DNA of 64,000 nt from Pipra filicauda (taxonomy: Eukaryota > Chordata > Aves > Passeriformes > Pipridae), in contig NW_024104448.1 of the NCBI RefSeq assembly GCF_003945595.2, forward strand, positions 196,309-260,308, in the 5' to 3' direction. Positions 11,901-24,800 of the stretch are shown here, one piece after another; the stretch's first letter is position 1; each line of letters opens with the position of its first letter. The notes beneath the pieces are model-generated. The model made no database searches. It saw only the letters and a list, made by a program, of their open reading frames with translations, and was not told the origin of the DNA. The position numbers and the translations under genes are program-made.

Positions 11901-13503
11901 GGATTTGGGGGGTTTCTTTTTGATTTTGGCAGTTTTTGTTCATTCGGATTTTTTTTGATGGGTTTGTTTTGGTTGGGTTTTTCTTTGCTACTTTATCTCT
12001 CAAGCATCCCTGGACATTTGGTGCTGGCCCTATGAAAATCATGCAGATGTCATAAAAGAAAATAGTTAATTATTTTCCTCAGACTTTCTTTCTGTTTTCT
12101 CCTCTAGCAACAGTTTATTTCTCTTATTGATTGAGAACTAAAATAGTACATATATGTTACTTTCCCAAGAAAAGACTGTGTCACAATGGCTGTCAAATAA
12201 ATTATCAGAATAAGTAACATCCAAACTGTGACAATCAGATGCTATTTTTGCAGTTGTTTTAAAACAAGCTATCTACTTTCACACTGTGAGCAACAAGAGA
12301 TTTTTGCATGCAGCTTTTCCATTTTCGTCTAAATGGTTTATGATTGTGCGGTACACACTGTAGAGTGCATGTAACTAATTTGTATTTGAAGTCTGATTGA
12401 TGGATTTCCCACTTATGTTTAAATTTTGGAATAGTTCAGTTCCATTGTAGAACCTTTCTGAATCTATTGGAATTGTATTTTACAGTTCTTAAATAAATCA
12501 GTTTTTAACATTTGAAATTCAACACTTTGGAGAGGGAAAAAAGTTTAAGTGTGGCAAAACTTCACTAATTGTAAGTTCTATGGTAAAGAACAGAGTCTCT
12601 GCTTTGCTTTAGATAATAAAAAATAATGTGTACAAATCACGTAAACAGGATTTATTCAGAAAGAAGCGCAGAGCTAAGCCACAGCCAGATTTTTATGCTT
12701 TATTTGAAGAGCTGTATATTGGCATCTGACACCTCTAAACATCATTAGTAATTTAGATAGTAGAATGTTTATGTAATTTTTTGCATGTGTTTTGGGTTCC
12801 TTCAGAGACTTTGTAAGAGCACAGGGACTACAATCAAAAAAATTAAATTCATGCCTTTACCTCAGCACTGTTGGGGACAAGACCCCATTATTAGGGAAGG
12901 CACTATAGTCTAGGAGTCACAAAATAAGTACTTGTATTGTTTCTGTAAGATAGCAATCTCATGCTTATAAATGTAAGTTTCTATTTAACTTCTTACTATT
13001 TCATCATATAACCACTGGATTATCTCTACTGTGTCTTAGGCTGCAAAGCTTATGATCTGGCTAAGTAACTACAACAACTGGTTTTCTAACAATTAAAAAT
13101 ACTGAGTTACAAAAAGTGAACTCACACTAGTACAGGATGAATGAGAAGGTGTTACAGCATTAAGCTTGTTGAATGAATGTAGTAAATTTGCCTTTTCTCA
13201 TTTCCCATACCATTTGTAAAGTAATGGTTTAGAACTCTCTTAGACTTTTTGCTCTGGAGATAGAACTTACTTTTATTTGCAATAAATACTCAGTGAAATA
13301 GTAATTGACCAAAAAAAATCTCAAAAAGAGAACGTTGGGTTTAAAACTCAAAATACATTTTTTGAGTATCACAATCACAGGGTTCAAAAAGCTGTGTCTG
13401 AGTAGCTGGACGCACAAGCCAGGCCACTAAGGTGTCTATCTAGATTTTCAAGGTTGCCCAGTAAGTTACATATCTATTAAAATTAGAAGGATGCTTTCTG
13501 TAC
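8998..13503. other. Intron or intergenic, no gene seen
   Basis: AT-rich sequence without recognised exons or repeat families. A G/T-rich low-complexity patch lies at about 11895-11995 (runs of TTTTT, GGGTTT and TTTTGG), resembling similar patches near 45460 and 55530. Confidence 0.5.
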
Positions 13504-13565
13504 AATGATGATGATGTTGATGGTGGTGATGATAATGATGATGATGATAATAATATGATGATGAA
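13504..13565. repeat. (ATG/GAT)n trinucleotide microsatellite, interrupted
   Basis: About 60 bp of ATG/GAT triplets interrupted by GTT, GGT and AAT units. Read on the minus strand it creates a spurious Tyr/His-rich open frame (YYYYHHHHYHHHHQHHHH), which should not be taken as protein. Confidence 0.9.
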
Positions 13566-15099
13566 GCATCAACAATGCAGCGTTTGGCAGTTAATACTGA
13601 ACACTTGCAGTACCAGTCTCCAATCAAGCCCTGTTCCATTGGGCCACTAGATGGTACTGTACCACAGTACAATTCCTTGGCTGCTTATTTGACATTGCAG
13701 CTGTGAATGATTATTTACAATTGTAATAATATCATAATGATTTGTTTGCCCAGTTTTCCTGCACACAATATACACCCACACACAAATAGAGAGGATACAT
13801 GTAAGGTGTTTAGAAGCATTTCTTGGTTTGATTTGCTAACATCCCTAATGAGTGTATGTTACCTACTAACCCATACAAATGTAACTATGATTTTTCAAAG
13901 GCACAGTGACAAATACTTCCATTGCTTCATTGCACATGGAAAACAAAATACTCTTTTGGAGTCTGTGCTCCCCAGACAGGAACAAACGGCATCCAAACAC
14001 AAACCAGTGAAAAGTACAAGCCCAAATTCAGAGATACGATAATTTTCACAATTTGGAATTCCTTGCAGACTTGGAAACATTCATACTCACTTTCCATATG
14101 GAAATAGCAAAATTAAATGCACTGTGGTGATAAATCAAACCCATGAAATCCAAACCAAATTAAAAACCCAATAGCTACTTAAAAGTTCAGGTTTTATCTG
14201 TTTTGCTAACTATTGCTGAAATACGTATTCACTTCCAATAGATTGTTCATGGCTCCTTTTTTTGCATGCCTGTATCAATCCAAATCATATTTCCACAGCC
14301 TTTCTACTCATCATCTATATAATTTCCTTACTGAACTGCTGTATTGGGTCCTATCTTACTGGGTCACAAGGCTATGTGCTGTTAAACTTCCTTTGCTCTA
14401 AAATACTTTTTCCATGCCCTGATGCATTCCTTTGGCAAAGACTATTAGTGTTCTACCTTCTATGCAATGTTAGACTTCTGAACTTTATTCTTCCTTACAT
14501 GTATCTTATCACATGAAGGGAGATGTTTAACATAGGGGTCAAATCACATGATAGGCAAAGACCATAAGTCTGGACTGCATATAGGAAAAAATCAAGAAGA
14601 CCACAGTTAATGCAGAATCTTGGCAGAAGTCGCATAGTCCTCCATTGCTGGGAAATGCCAAATAAGCCGCTCACATGACCAGCATGCCAGGCACAGATGA
14701 AGTTACAGATCAGGTTGATGAGCTCTTGCTGGGGTGCAGGATCCCAGTGCAAGAGACAGAGCATAGTGCAGCACTGTGAACGGTTCTCATGCGTGCAGTC
14801 CAAGGTGAGGGAGCACAGAGCTCCCCAGCACCCTTACAGACCCATGTTGAATGCCACATTCCCCAGCACCATAATCATGCCTGCTCTCAAACCTTCAACC
14901 ATGTGAGCAGAGTGACAATAGAGAGAAGTCACCAGTAGAATTCTGCAGGGGATTGATTCTTCTTAACAAACTCAAAAATTGATTGGAAAACAATCTTAGC
15001 AGTGAAGTGGAAGAGTCTGCTGAGCGTACGCTTTTACTCAATGTAGGATGTGTGAGAGCTGAATGCACAGAACTGTAAATGGGCCTTAAGAGTAAATAA
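13566..15099. other. Non-coding, no gene seen
   Basis: AT-rich sequence with a slightly GC-richer patch around 14640-14890. No exon, RNA gene or recognised repeat is seen before the old CR1-related remnant that follows. Confidence 0.45.
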
Positions 15100-15540
15100 T
15101 GGGCTAATAAAATGGTAGAGGAAATTTAGTGTAGCTAAATGTGAAATGATGTACATGGGCTAAAGTGTTCTTGGCTGTATGAATAAAGTGATGAGCTCTC
15201 AGTTGCCTGTTACCATTCAGAAGTGAAAGTTTGGAACTGCGACAGGTAGACATTTTCATAAAAACATCAACTCCGTGCATGGTACAAATCCAAAAATGCA
15301 AATGTTTGTTAGAAAAGCTAAAAAGAACAAAAGCAGGAAACATAATTATACCAGTCTATAATGCCACAGTTTGCTCATACCTGGAACACTGTGTGTTGTT
15401 CTGGTGCTTGCATCTTGAAAATGTTAGATAATATCTGAAAAAAGTTCAGAGAAAGGCAACGATGAACAAACACATAGGACAAAATGGTTTTCACAGGTTG
15501 GAACTCTTTATTCTGGCAAAGAAATAAAAAATGAAAAAAG
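15100..15540 (+). mobile_element. Ancient CR1-clade LINE, reverse-transcriptase C-terminal remnant
   Basis: The plus strand carries a heavily decayed piece of a CR1-clade ORF2. The DNA near 15118-15160 (gaggaaatttagtgtagct...tgatgtacatgggc) corresponds to the 'W-M-FNVAKC-VMHIG' region. Near 15370-15425 it reads CSYLEHCVLFW, the counterpart of 'RPHLEYCVQFW'. Near 15435-15510 'aaaaaagttcagagaaaggcaacgatg' and 'aggttggaactctttattctgg' match 'EKVQRRATKM' and 'ERLKELGLFSL'. It is full of stops and frameshifts and clearly older than the other CR1 copies here. The ends are approximate. Confidence 0.7.
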
Positions 15541-18500
15541 AAGAGTGAGAATTAAAGGATCAAATATGTAAGTATGGGAAACTAAGCTGATGTAAGGAAC
15601 AGTGAACATGACAGCACCCACTGCTTCTAAAAGGTGTCCAAGGAGCTGTTAGGTCCTGGCTAACTGTGCTTTGTTCAGTGACAGAACAGGAGAAGGAAAG
15701 AGAAAACGACTCCACAGTAAGTTGGATCCCCGTTGTCAAGATTCCTTCTCTTCTTGGTGAGGTGAAATGCCAGACCAGGCTGACAGTGGCAGGGAGACAC
15801 TGCCAAAGAGGTCCTCCAAATGAGAAGGTCCTTAGATGTGCCATTGTTCGTTCATCTTTTGTTAGTGAGTAATTTGTAAGATGAATGAAATCAACCAACT
15901 CTGAGCAGGCAGTTCCAAATAACCAGAGGCTCCCTCCAAAGGCAGAAATGAGGGCTATTGGAGTTTGAGAACACGTATCGGAATGCACCAGTTAGCATTT
16001 TACAGAAGCCACACCTTTAAACCATAGTAAATCCAGTAAGCCCATGCTGTATCAGGCAGGATTGTCATGTTGCTGTCATTCATTAAATTTTTAACACTTA
16101 AAAATATATTTACAGAAACTGAAATATACGCATTTCTAGTGAGATGCCTTGAACTATGAACAGGAAATATTATCACTGTAATCCACACATGACAGTCTTC
16201 AAACATAATTGGAATGACTTACCTGTAATAATCTTTACTGATGTGGTAACTCCCATGTAAAAACATAAAGCAGCATTCCAGTCAACCCTCAGTGCTGCCA
16301 GTGCCATGCAGTGTGTTTAAAAAGCAAGATTGCTTGTACCCCGTATTCTGTACAGAGCAATTCTGTATGTGCAAATTAATTCCCTTTATTCTGAATGTTA
16401 GGCTAACAGGCTTCCATCTCCCTCCTAAAAACATGTGTTTTCTCTGGGGAAAGAAATTGGGAGGATAGGTTTTTCTACCTCACATTTTCCTGCTTCCAAT
16501 GATTACTTAGAGAAGAAGTTAGTTCTCAAAGGAGCTTTTATGATGTGCTTGGAGTACAGAGCTCCTTCATGAATGGTCATGTTTTTCTCCACATCTGAAT
16601 GATTTGGAGTGGCATTGAAAATAGAAAAAAAAAGTCTGCTCTTCTGATGAAATTTATGTGTGATGAATCCATAAGAGAAAATTCTCATGGATTATGCACA
16701 TCCTCATAGAGTGTATTCTGCAACAGAGGATGCATTGAGCCAATGCAATCAAGGATCAAGAAAAAGAGGAACAGCCATTTCTTGCTAGTAATTATTGAGA
16801 CAAAACCTTGACTGGCACCCTCCAAACACCTGCTACTTGGTATGTCCAAGTCATTGCCAGTATTACTGCTGTGAGGATGCCATCCCTAATTTTGCATGTA
16901 TTTTCAGTGCTAATATGTTTTGTAAACTGGGAGTTAATACTACAGGTAATATGAGTACAGAAAAGGTTTTATTTAGATTATATCTGATCCCAAATGTTTA
17001 TTAAAGGTTCAAGAGGATTAGATTTTGATGAACCAAGGGACTGCACTCATGTGTGTCTTTACCACCTGACATTTTTATGACATGCATCAATGATAAAAAT
17101 TAGCACTGACATAGCTAACAATTCTTAGCAGTGAGCTTGTGGCTTTTGGCTTCACAGCAGTCATGTCAAGGTCAATTCGTCCAGCAGCACTGGCTTATTT
17201 GACAGGAAGCTGCTTATCTCAGTTTGGAACCTGGAACAGATAAGCCATGACTATAGTCAGCAGGAGAAAGAAGTGTAAAAGAGAAATGAAGGATGAGAAG
17301 GGAAAGGCAAATAAAGATGTCAGAACAGGTGTCTTTCCCAAGTAATTTTGAATATTTCCACTTTAGGAATACCATTAAAAGTGCTTTCCAGTCTGTTACT
17401 GTAATTTCTTGTTAGTGTTGGCACATTAGCAGATATCAGACACCATAGTTAATTGTATTGTTAGTATAGGGCTTCATAATAAAGACCAGACTCTTTCTTC
17501 AGTAGCCTGCTCAGCTCAGGGTAATCTGCATTTTCATCCATATTAAGTCTCGCTTTCTGTAAATTACTCTCTTTGCTACACAAAATAGAAAATATAACAA
17601 GTTCTAAGACATTATAGATAACTAGAAGGCTCTTGTGACTGAAGTAACAGTTGCTTATGTAACTACACTTTTACAGAATTTAATTTTTTTTTTCCATAAA
17701 AGATACCAACAGTAGCAAGCATTACCATAGCAATGCATTATACATGCTTCCTTACACAATATCCCATGTCTCAAAATATCCGGAACCCAGTTATCTATTC
17801 TCCCTGAATTTTGCTTCAACAAAATCAGAAAAAGGATGAAGGTAGCATTTGGCCTTGAAAACATTTTTTCTGGTCTTTGAATTTCCCTAATTTCTGGCTT
17901 CTACAGTTAATTACTGCAGTCTCTAACTTATTTTTGGCTATTCTTGGCTAGGAATGCCCAAAAGATTGTTCTTTGCATCAGAAAACATCAGAGTACAGCA
18001 GTAACTCAGCTAAATCCCATCCTCAGAAGCTTTGATGGGGCCACTATCTGCATATTAAGCCACCTTATCTTGCCTATCCAGAGCCTTTTTCCATGACGTG
18101 TGCTTCCCAGGCACACTTGGCATTGTCACAGTAGACCAGATACAGACAGGGGGGTCAGGCCTTACAGCTGCCTGTCCAGCCAGCACCCAACAGTTTCATC
18201 TTGAGATGACTCTTCCCTTCTATAATGGTTTCATCTTACAAAAGCCAGGGGGTTTTGGTACAGATCATGGAAGTGTCATGTTTGAGAAGGGGTATGTGAG
18301 AACCAAGTAGTATTTACACCCACTGTTACCACGCTAATGGGTCACAGAGGATGCATATATTCTTGCCATAATTTCATTACATTTAAACCAGCCTTTGAGT
18401 AAGACATCACAACAAAATGACCACATCTTAGTAAAACCTTTTCACAGAAGCATTCTGTCTTAAGACTTGGCTGTACTTACAAAGATTACCTCCCTGTAAA

Positions 18501-21500
18501 TTTACATATTCTTTGCTACTGCCCAGCCCCAACAGCACTGAATCATAACATAACCATATTTCTTCTACAAGTGCTGTTGGCATTTGCTCTACAAACAAAA
18601 AATGTATTAAACTATATGTAATAACATAATTTCAACCTTTTTCTTATAGCAATACTGTCATGGAATACTTAGATTGTAAACACTTCTAGGCTGGAATACA
18701 TGTCTATCAATCTCACCTGGGAACTTCAGGCACTGACGTCCTATGAATACTAGTAACAATATTTCCAAAAAACAGATACTTGGCTTATGAAGGGGGAAAA
18801 ATATCATTGTTGGTTTTGGTATAATTTACAATATATATTTTGTACAGTGTTTGGCAAACTTTTGTGTTGAATAGTCTTGCAAATCTCAGCACAAAGTTCT
18901 TTCAGAGTTCTTGCAGTGGCAGTATATATACATACACACATATATACAGCTGTTTGCTATGTAAACTAATGTTTTCTCAAGAGGCAGAGAGCTCTATACA
19001 TAATCACTTAAAGCAGCATTTCAATGAATCAAATTACTTTTTCCATGTCTTTTAAGACTGAGTTATAAAAAAGAAATAGTACATTTATTCCATACATCTA
19101 GGAATAAAGCAAAGCATTAAACTTAGAACACCTTTTATACAATATATTGACTCTGATGCCCATTCTCCACTACATTTTTAAATCTAAGTGGAATATTGAA
19201 CACACATACACAAAATTACAGTACAGGCACTACAATCTTCAGGATGTTTTACAAAGCCAGAAGAAAAGTGACAAATGAAGACACAGGATTATGAATTGGT
19301 TTAAGAAGGGATAATAATAATTTGCAACCCGTGTCCAATTTCAAGATTCATTTAATGATTTTTGAGACAGCTATACATTAGTCTACATTGGCAATGCAAC
19401 ACTTGTACAGAGAGGGTCCAAATAAATTTTCATGAATACATCAGAGAGATTATTATCTTCTACTTACACATTTTTATTTATGGTGTATGTGTCACAGCCA
19501 TATAAATAATCTTGAATGCTTGAATTTAAGATGGTTTCTTTTCACAATAGGGTTTGCATCGTAGCTTAAGCTTGAATGGTGTACATTGATGAAGATTTTC
19601 ACCTTGTGTTTAACCTCATTTATTCATATAAGTAAAGATTTTGGAAAAAAAAATCCTAGGGTAATAACATTCAACTTCTGGTGTTTTATTAAGGAGTTCA
19701 GCATCAAAAGTACTGCTTTTATTTTAAAAGTCCTACTTTACTGGAGAAGTAACCATTATGGTTTTATTCTTTGGTTTGTCTTTTCATTTATGAACACAGT
19801 TATAAATGAATGAATGAATGGAATTGCCTGCAAGTAAATCTGGTCAATTATCTTCATTTCTAAATTTATAGGTACCATGGGAGTTAAAAAAAAGAAAAGT
19901 ACTTGCCAGTAGTGTAGAAAGCTCAGTAAGAACTGATAGTTGGTGGTCTAGAGCAGCCAAAGTATTAAGGTGCAGAGAGGATCTATTGGAACACTCTTCT
20001 CTCTAATACTGTTCACTGTTCTTTATACTCTACTCTGGACAAGAAGAAATAAAAAAATCAATAAGAATAAAATTAAAATTATTAGGCAATATACATTATT
20101 ACTTTAATAAGCAAAGATATCTTTTTATCAGAGTTTGAAAAAAGGGACTGTTTAGTTTAGACTAGAGATTAGGAAAAAGCAAAAGGTAGGTAATAGAGGA
20201 TATGAACTGAATTTTTAAAGAGGTTATATCAAGAATCTTTTCTATTTTTTTGTCTTGAGACAAGACAAAATGGAGTTTGAAAGGACAGAGGGGAATAGAG
20301 TAATGAAGTATTTATTTTCTTATCAGTATCATAAGTAATTTGTAGAATTAATTCCTACCACATATGATCAAAATAATTACTCTAATGGGATTCAGAACTT
20401 GATTTTATTTTTGCATGGATAATAGACACTTCTATAATCTTGCTAATAGTTCATTTTCCTGCCATATTGTAAATCCACATCTATCAGAAGAGTGTTTAGA
20501 AGAAAGATCTTCTTGAAAGAGTTTACTTTTACTAAAATCCAAAGCTAAGGCAGCTGTGCTAAAACAGGTAGTACACCCCATAGATTCTATAGAGCTGGTG
20601 CAGGAAAATAAAATCTAGCTACTCTGCAACATCCACATTGCTTTATGAGAAGACTAAAAACAAACAAAAAAAAGCAGATAAAAAAATGACAGCATATGAA
20701 TGACCACAGCCTGTACCATATTTGCCAAAATAACCCTGCAGCATTACCTGAAGACTTTCAGAATTCAGTGAATCCTCATCTGCTGGTTCTGCCTGCTATC
20801 AAAATTTTTGTTCCACTGTTCCAACTAGTCCCATGGCCCTAGTAAGACACAATCAATCAGCTGCTCCAGGAACCATTTGGTCCTTCATGTGCACTGGTTC
20901 TTACCTCTTCTTCTCTTTTCAACGCTATTTTCTCAACTCCAAGTAAAATGAGTAAAGTAAAAATACTGATTGGAAGTTTCAGTATGTTTCTTAAATTTAT
21001 AATGTCCCTAGAAACCACTGATGTGATTTTGCATAGAAAATAAAAATACTTCAACTTTTTAGTACATTATAGTTGAAAATAATATAGTAAGATTTAAATT
21101 AGTTATTTAATATTAAAAATTAAACACTTTTTTGTTCTAGCATTACTGAATAAGGGTTTTTTTATGATTTAAATACCACAGAATATCTTAAATATGTTTT
21201 CTGATAGATCTGGGGCAGCAAAGCCCTTCTGGACATTTATCTCTGAAATTACATTGAGAGGAATAAACAGCTGTCGGGAATATAAATGCTAACTCATCAG
21301 AATGCTGACTCAGTGCTGTAGAAATCAAAGTATGTTCATATACTGCAGAAGTAACATGTCATACACTAACTAGTCACATTTTATCCTGGACAATCACAAA
21401 ACCAGTTGGACAAAAATGCTGGAACGGGGGAGTAGAAATCAAATTATAAATAGGGAAAATTTTAAGGTTCTTTTAAAGATCTGCTGTATGACTGTAAAAA
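15541..21500. other. Non-coding, simple-sequence patches only
   Basis: No exon recognised. A small TA/CA-rich run lies at 18922-18949 and a short GAAT run near 19806-19822. The 142-codon minus-strand frame at 15560-15988 has no family resemblance and sits beside the decayed LINE; it is left unannotated. Confidence 0.45.
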
Positions 21501-21825
21501 TAGAATCATAGAATCGTAGAACAGTTTGGGTTGGAAGGGACCTTTTAAAGGTCATCTAGTCCAAAACCCCTGCAGTGAGCTGGGACATCTTTAACTAGAC
21601 CAGGTTGCTCAGAGCCCTGTCCTACTTGACCTTGAATGTTTCCAGGGATGGGGCATCTACCACTTCACTGGGCAACCTGTTCCAGTGTTTTGCCACCCTC
21701 ACTATAAAACACTTCTTTCTTCTATCTAATCTAAATTGACCCTCCTTGAGTTTAAAACCATTACCCCTTGTCCTATTGCAACAGGCCCTGCTAATAAGTT
21801 TGTCCCCATCTAGTAACCCTAACAG
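21501..21825 (-). mobile_element. CR1 LINE 3' fragment with ORF2 C-terminus (antisense)
   Basis: The plus strand starts with the reverse complement of the CR1 tail (tagaatcatagaatcgtagaacagtttgggttgg) and continues through 'ggtcatctagtcc', 'gaccaggttgctcagagccc' and 'gggcaacctgttccagtg'. On the minus strand 21622-21834 keeps an open frame of 70 codons. It ends the CR1 ORF2 protein with recognisable NRTRGNGFKLKEG, KHWNRLP and VDAPSLETFKV segments. The retained frame and good consensus match make it younger than the other copies. It is 5'-truncated and cannot be active. Confidence 0.95.
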
Positions 21826-24800
21826 AAACCCCACTCACAATCAGGGTTTGTTAAGCGATCACCTTCAGTGGTAATAAACCTCTTCTACAAGGATTATCTC
21901 TTGAATCATCATGTGATTAAAGGTCCACTTCTGGTTTACACTTTCTTGTAATGAACAGCATTTATTTATTTTGTTGAAGCAGGATTTAGCAACAAATGAC
22001 CTGAACAATCTTTCTGCAATGCCATATTAATGCTTAATGTCCCATTAGACACATTGGTCCAATTCTGTCACTGAGTATGAGTTGAATGCTAGTGACTGTT
22101 TGTATTAAGATTTATTAAGGGTGGAAATCTGTTACAGGAGAAAATGATTGCATTTTACTAAATATCTGCTGTTTTGCCAAAAGATATGAGAAGGAGTTCT
22201 GGGTTTTTTTCAAGTAAATTTTGTTCTGGTAATAAATTCTACTGATACATTGATACTTTGGGTCAACTATTTTGACTTCAATTGAATCTCTGTACTCTGG
22301 GTGAAGATTTTGGCTCAATCAGAAGTTTTGTCCAAGCAAGTAATGACCTGGACTAATAACTTGCTGTATGCTTTCTAGTGGAATAAATTACCTTAGATTT
22401 ACTGCATTTCCTGCTTAATATTTCAAAATTGTATATACATGTGAATGTATCTTGTGCCAGATATGAAGGTTGATATAAGGTATCAACCTACATCTTATAA
22501 AAGGATAAGCACCTGGTTCTCTGGATATACACTCTGCCATAGGTCCTGCAGCAATGCTGCAAAGGAAGAATTTGCTTTTCAAAAGTATGACCCTGGGCAT
22601 TACTCAGCAATGATGGCTGTTAAAGGGAAAGAGCAAAAGGCAGCAAGAAAATTTCTTTGAAATATGACATTAAAGCTGAAGAGTCTTTCCATTGAAAAAA
22701 CCCATCCTTCTGCCAAAAGAAAATCTAAAAGCAGAAAATTTTAAGCATTTCATGCAATGAAATATTTCTAAATACAAAAGATGGCAGAATACAGCTCTAT
22801 TTCTTAAAGAAATCAAAATATTCATAAAGACATACTACAGCACAGAAGCATAGACTTCCATTTTTAATTTTGTAACCTCAACTTTAATTCCTTTATTCGT
22901 TTCAACTCTTCAAGCAATCAGGATTTCTCAAGTCAGAATCTTTCCAGGCATTGAATTTCTCTGCTGGGCTCCCTGATCCTGTGACATCTTTGTCATTCCT
23001 AAGTTATTGTGAGGTTTCACAAGAGAGCCTCAGGTTCTGCAAAATCCAGTCTAGAAGCATTGTTTTATTGCCCTAGGTAAAGTAGTCTTGTTTCGTAAAC
23101 TGAGTGGAATTTGTCCTGCACTGGCATGTTAGGCCTTCTGGTTCCAAATCATCCAGCTGCTACTAATTTGTTATGTAGCTACTATCTCTTTGTGCTGCTG
23201 TGTGGTCTATGGGCAGCGAACACTTCTGCATATTTTTTACATCGATATACTTAATAACCTGTAACATTATAAAATACACATACAGGTATTATAGAATAAG
23301 ACTGCAAGTTGGACCTACTTAAGATTTATAATAGCATATTTAGTTTTGGTTTGAGAAATTACTTACCGGAGTAAGTACTGAAGTATCCACTTTAGTCCTT
23401 GGATGTTTTTTGTTAAAAATATGTGAAGTAATTTTTAATTACTTTAAAATAACTGCCATAATTTAAACTTTTGACTTGTACTTAATATTTTTGTCTCCTC
23501 ATTAAAAAAAACCAAGTGTTCCTCCCTTCATGTATTTTTTTCATTTTTTTATTTCAGTAATCTTACATGAGAAGAATAAAAGGAAGTTTTCCTTATTACA
23601 CTCCTAGATACATCTGATCTTGCCTCCCAAACTTCCTGGCTTATGAAAGATTTGATGGTTGCGCAGATGGTTATCTCACCCAGACTTTCACATCTGGCAC
23701 CAGTATCAGCACAGATAGAAATAACCTCTCATTTTAATTCCAACTTCTGTTTAACAGCCCTTCTTCAGCTGTTCTATTTCCAAATTAGCTTAGGATTTCT
23801 TATGTCATGGTAGATCTAATCCTTCTAGTTAGGGACATGTTATCCAGTGGCAGCCCCAGGATAAGATTTGCACCTTATCTGCATACATTCTTTCTACAGA
23901 ATTCAGGAAAAATGATTGGTTATTTTGTATTAGTAACTTCATTTTCATTGCTGTTGTAACTACAGATGGGATAGTGGATTATTTCTGAAATGGAATTTTT
24001 ACCTTGAGCAAAATACAACATTATGCAGAGTTGGCTCATGGCTTCTGATTCTGTGGTTTAGATTTCTTGTTTGTATTTAACAGCTGCTCAGAGCTCTGCC
24101 TGGATTTTACAATTCCCTTCCCTCTTTCCTCTTGACTTTCTTCTGCTACTTTAATTTACCTCTTGCAGTCATGAGACTATAGGAGTTTCATAAATTTTCC
24201 AGGTTTCCTAAACCTTCTGTTGTGAACTTTCTGTTCTGAATTTCACATTCTCTATATCAAGTTTATTCTCTATCCTTTTGGCAAAGTATTCTGTCCTGGA
24301 AACATACACTTGGGAAATTTCACCTTGCACAAGAGCAGTGAATGGCAGTGCCTTGGCTCTGGCACTTCCACTGGGACTCTGAAGTATGCAGTAATGAAGC
24401 CTGATTAAGTACGGTTGGAGCCATATGATATTTCTGTATAATAAAAATAAAGATTGAACATTATTTGGGATCAACTTCTCAAATAAACCTGTTGCCTTAG
24501 ATCTTTCCTTCTTTAAAAGCAACTTTTGTTTAAATCCAATGGGTCTTTTGAATAGAAACTCACCTTAGGTCTGACTCTAAATTTTTTGTGATAGCTATCT
24601 TCATATCCAGCAAACAAAACTCCATTTCAAATCAATGTAAAATCTTTGAATAATGGGAATTTTAAGAGTGCCAGTGCCGCAGGATAATAAAAACCTGGCG
24701 CAGAGACACTGCCGTCATGGAGAAATGTTTGCTTGTTGCATTAACTAATAACAATAGATGAATTAATCAGTCTGCTTGCTTTTCTTCGTTGCCAACTTGG

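Noticed and set aside
13466..13672. Minus-strand frame with His/Tyr runs
   Set aside because: Produced entirely by the ATG/GAT microsatellite.
15560..15988. 142-codon minus-strand frame
   Set aside because: Adjacent to a decayed LINE, no domain, and not antisense CR1 protein; probably chance.
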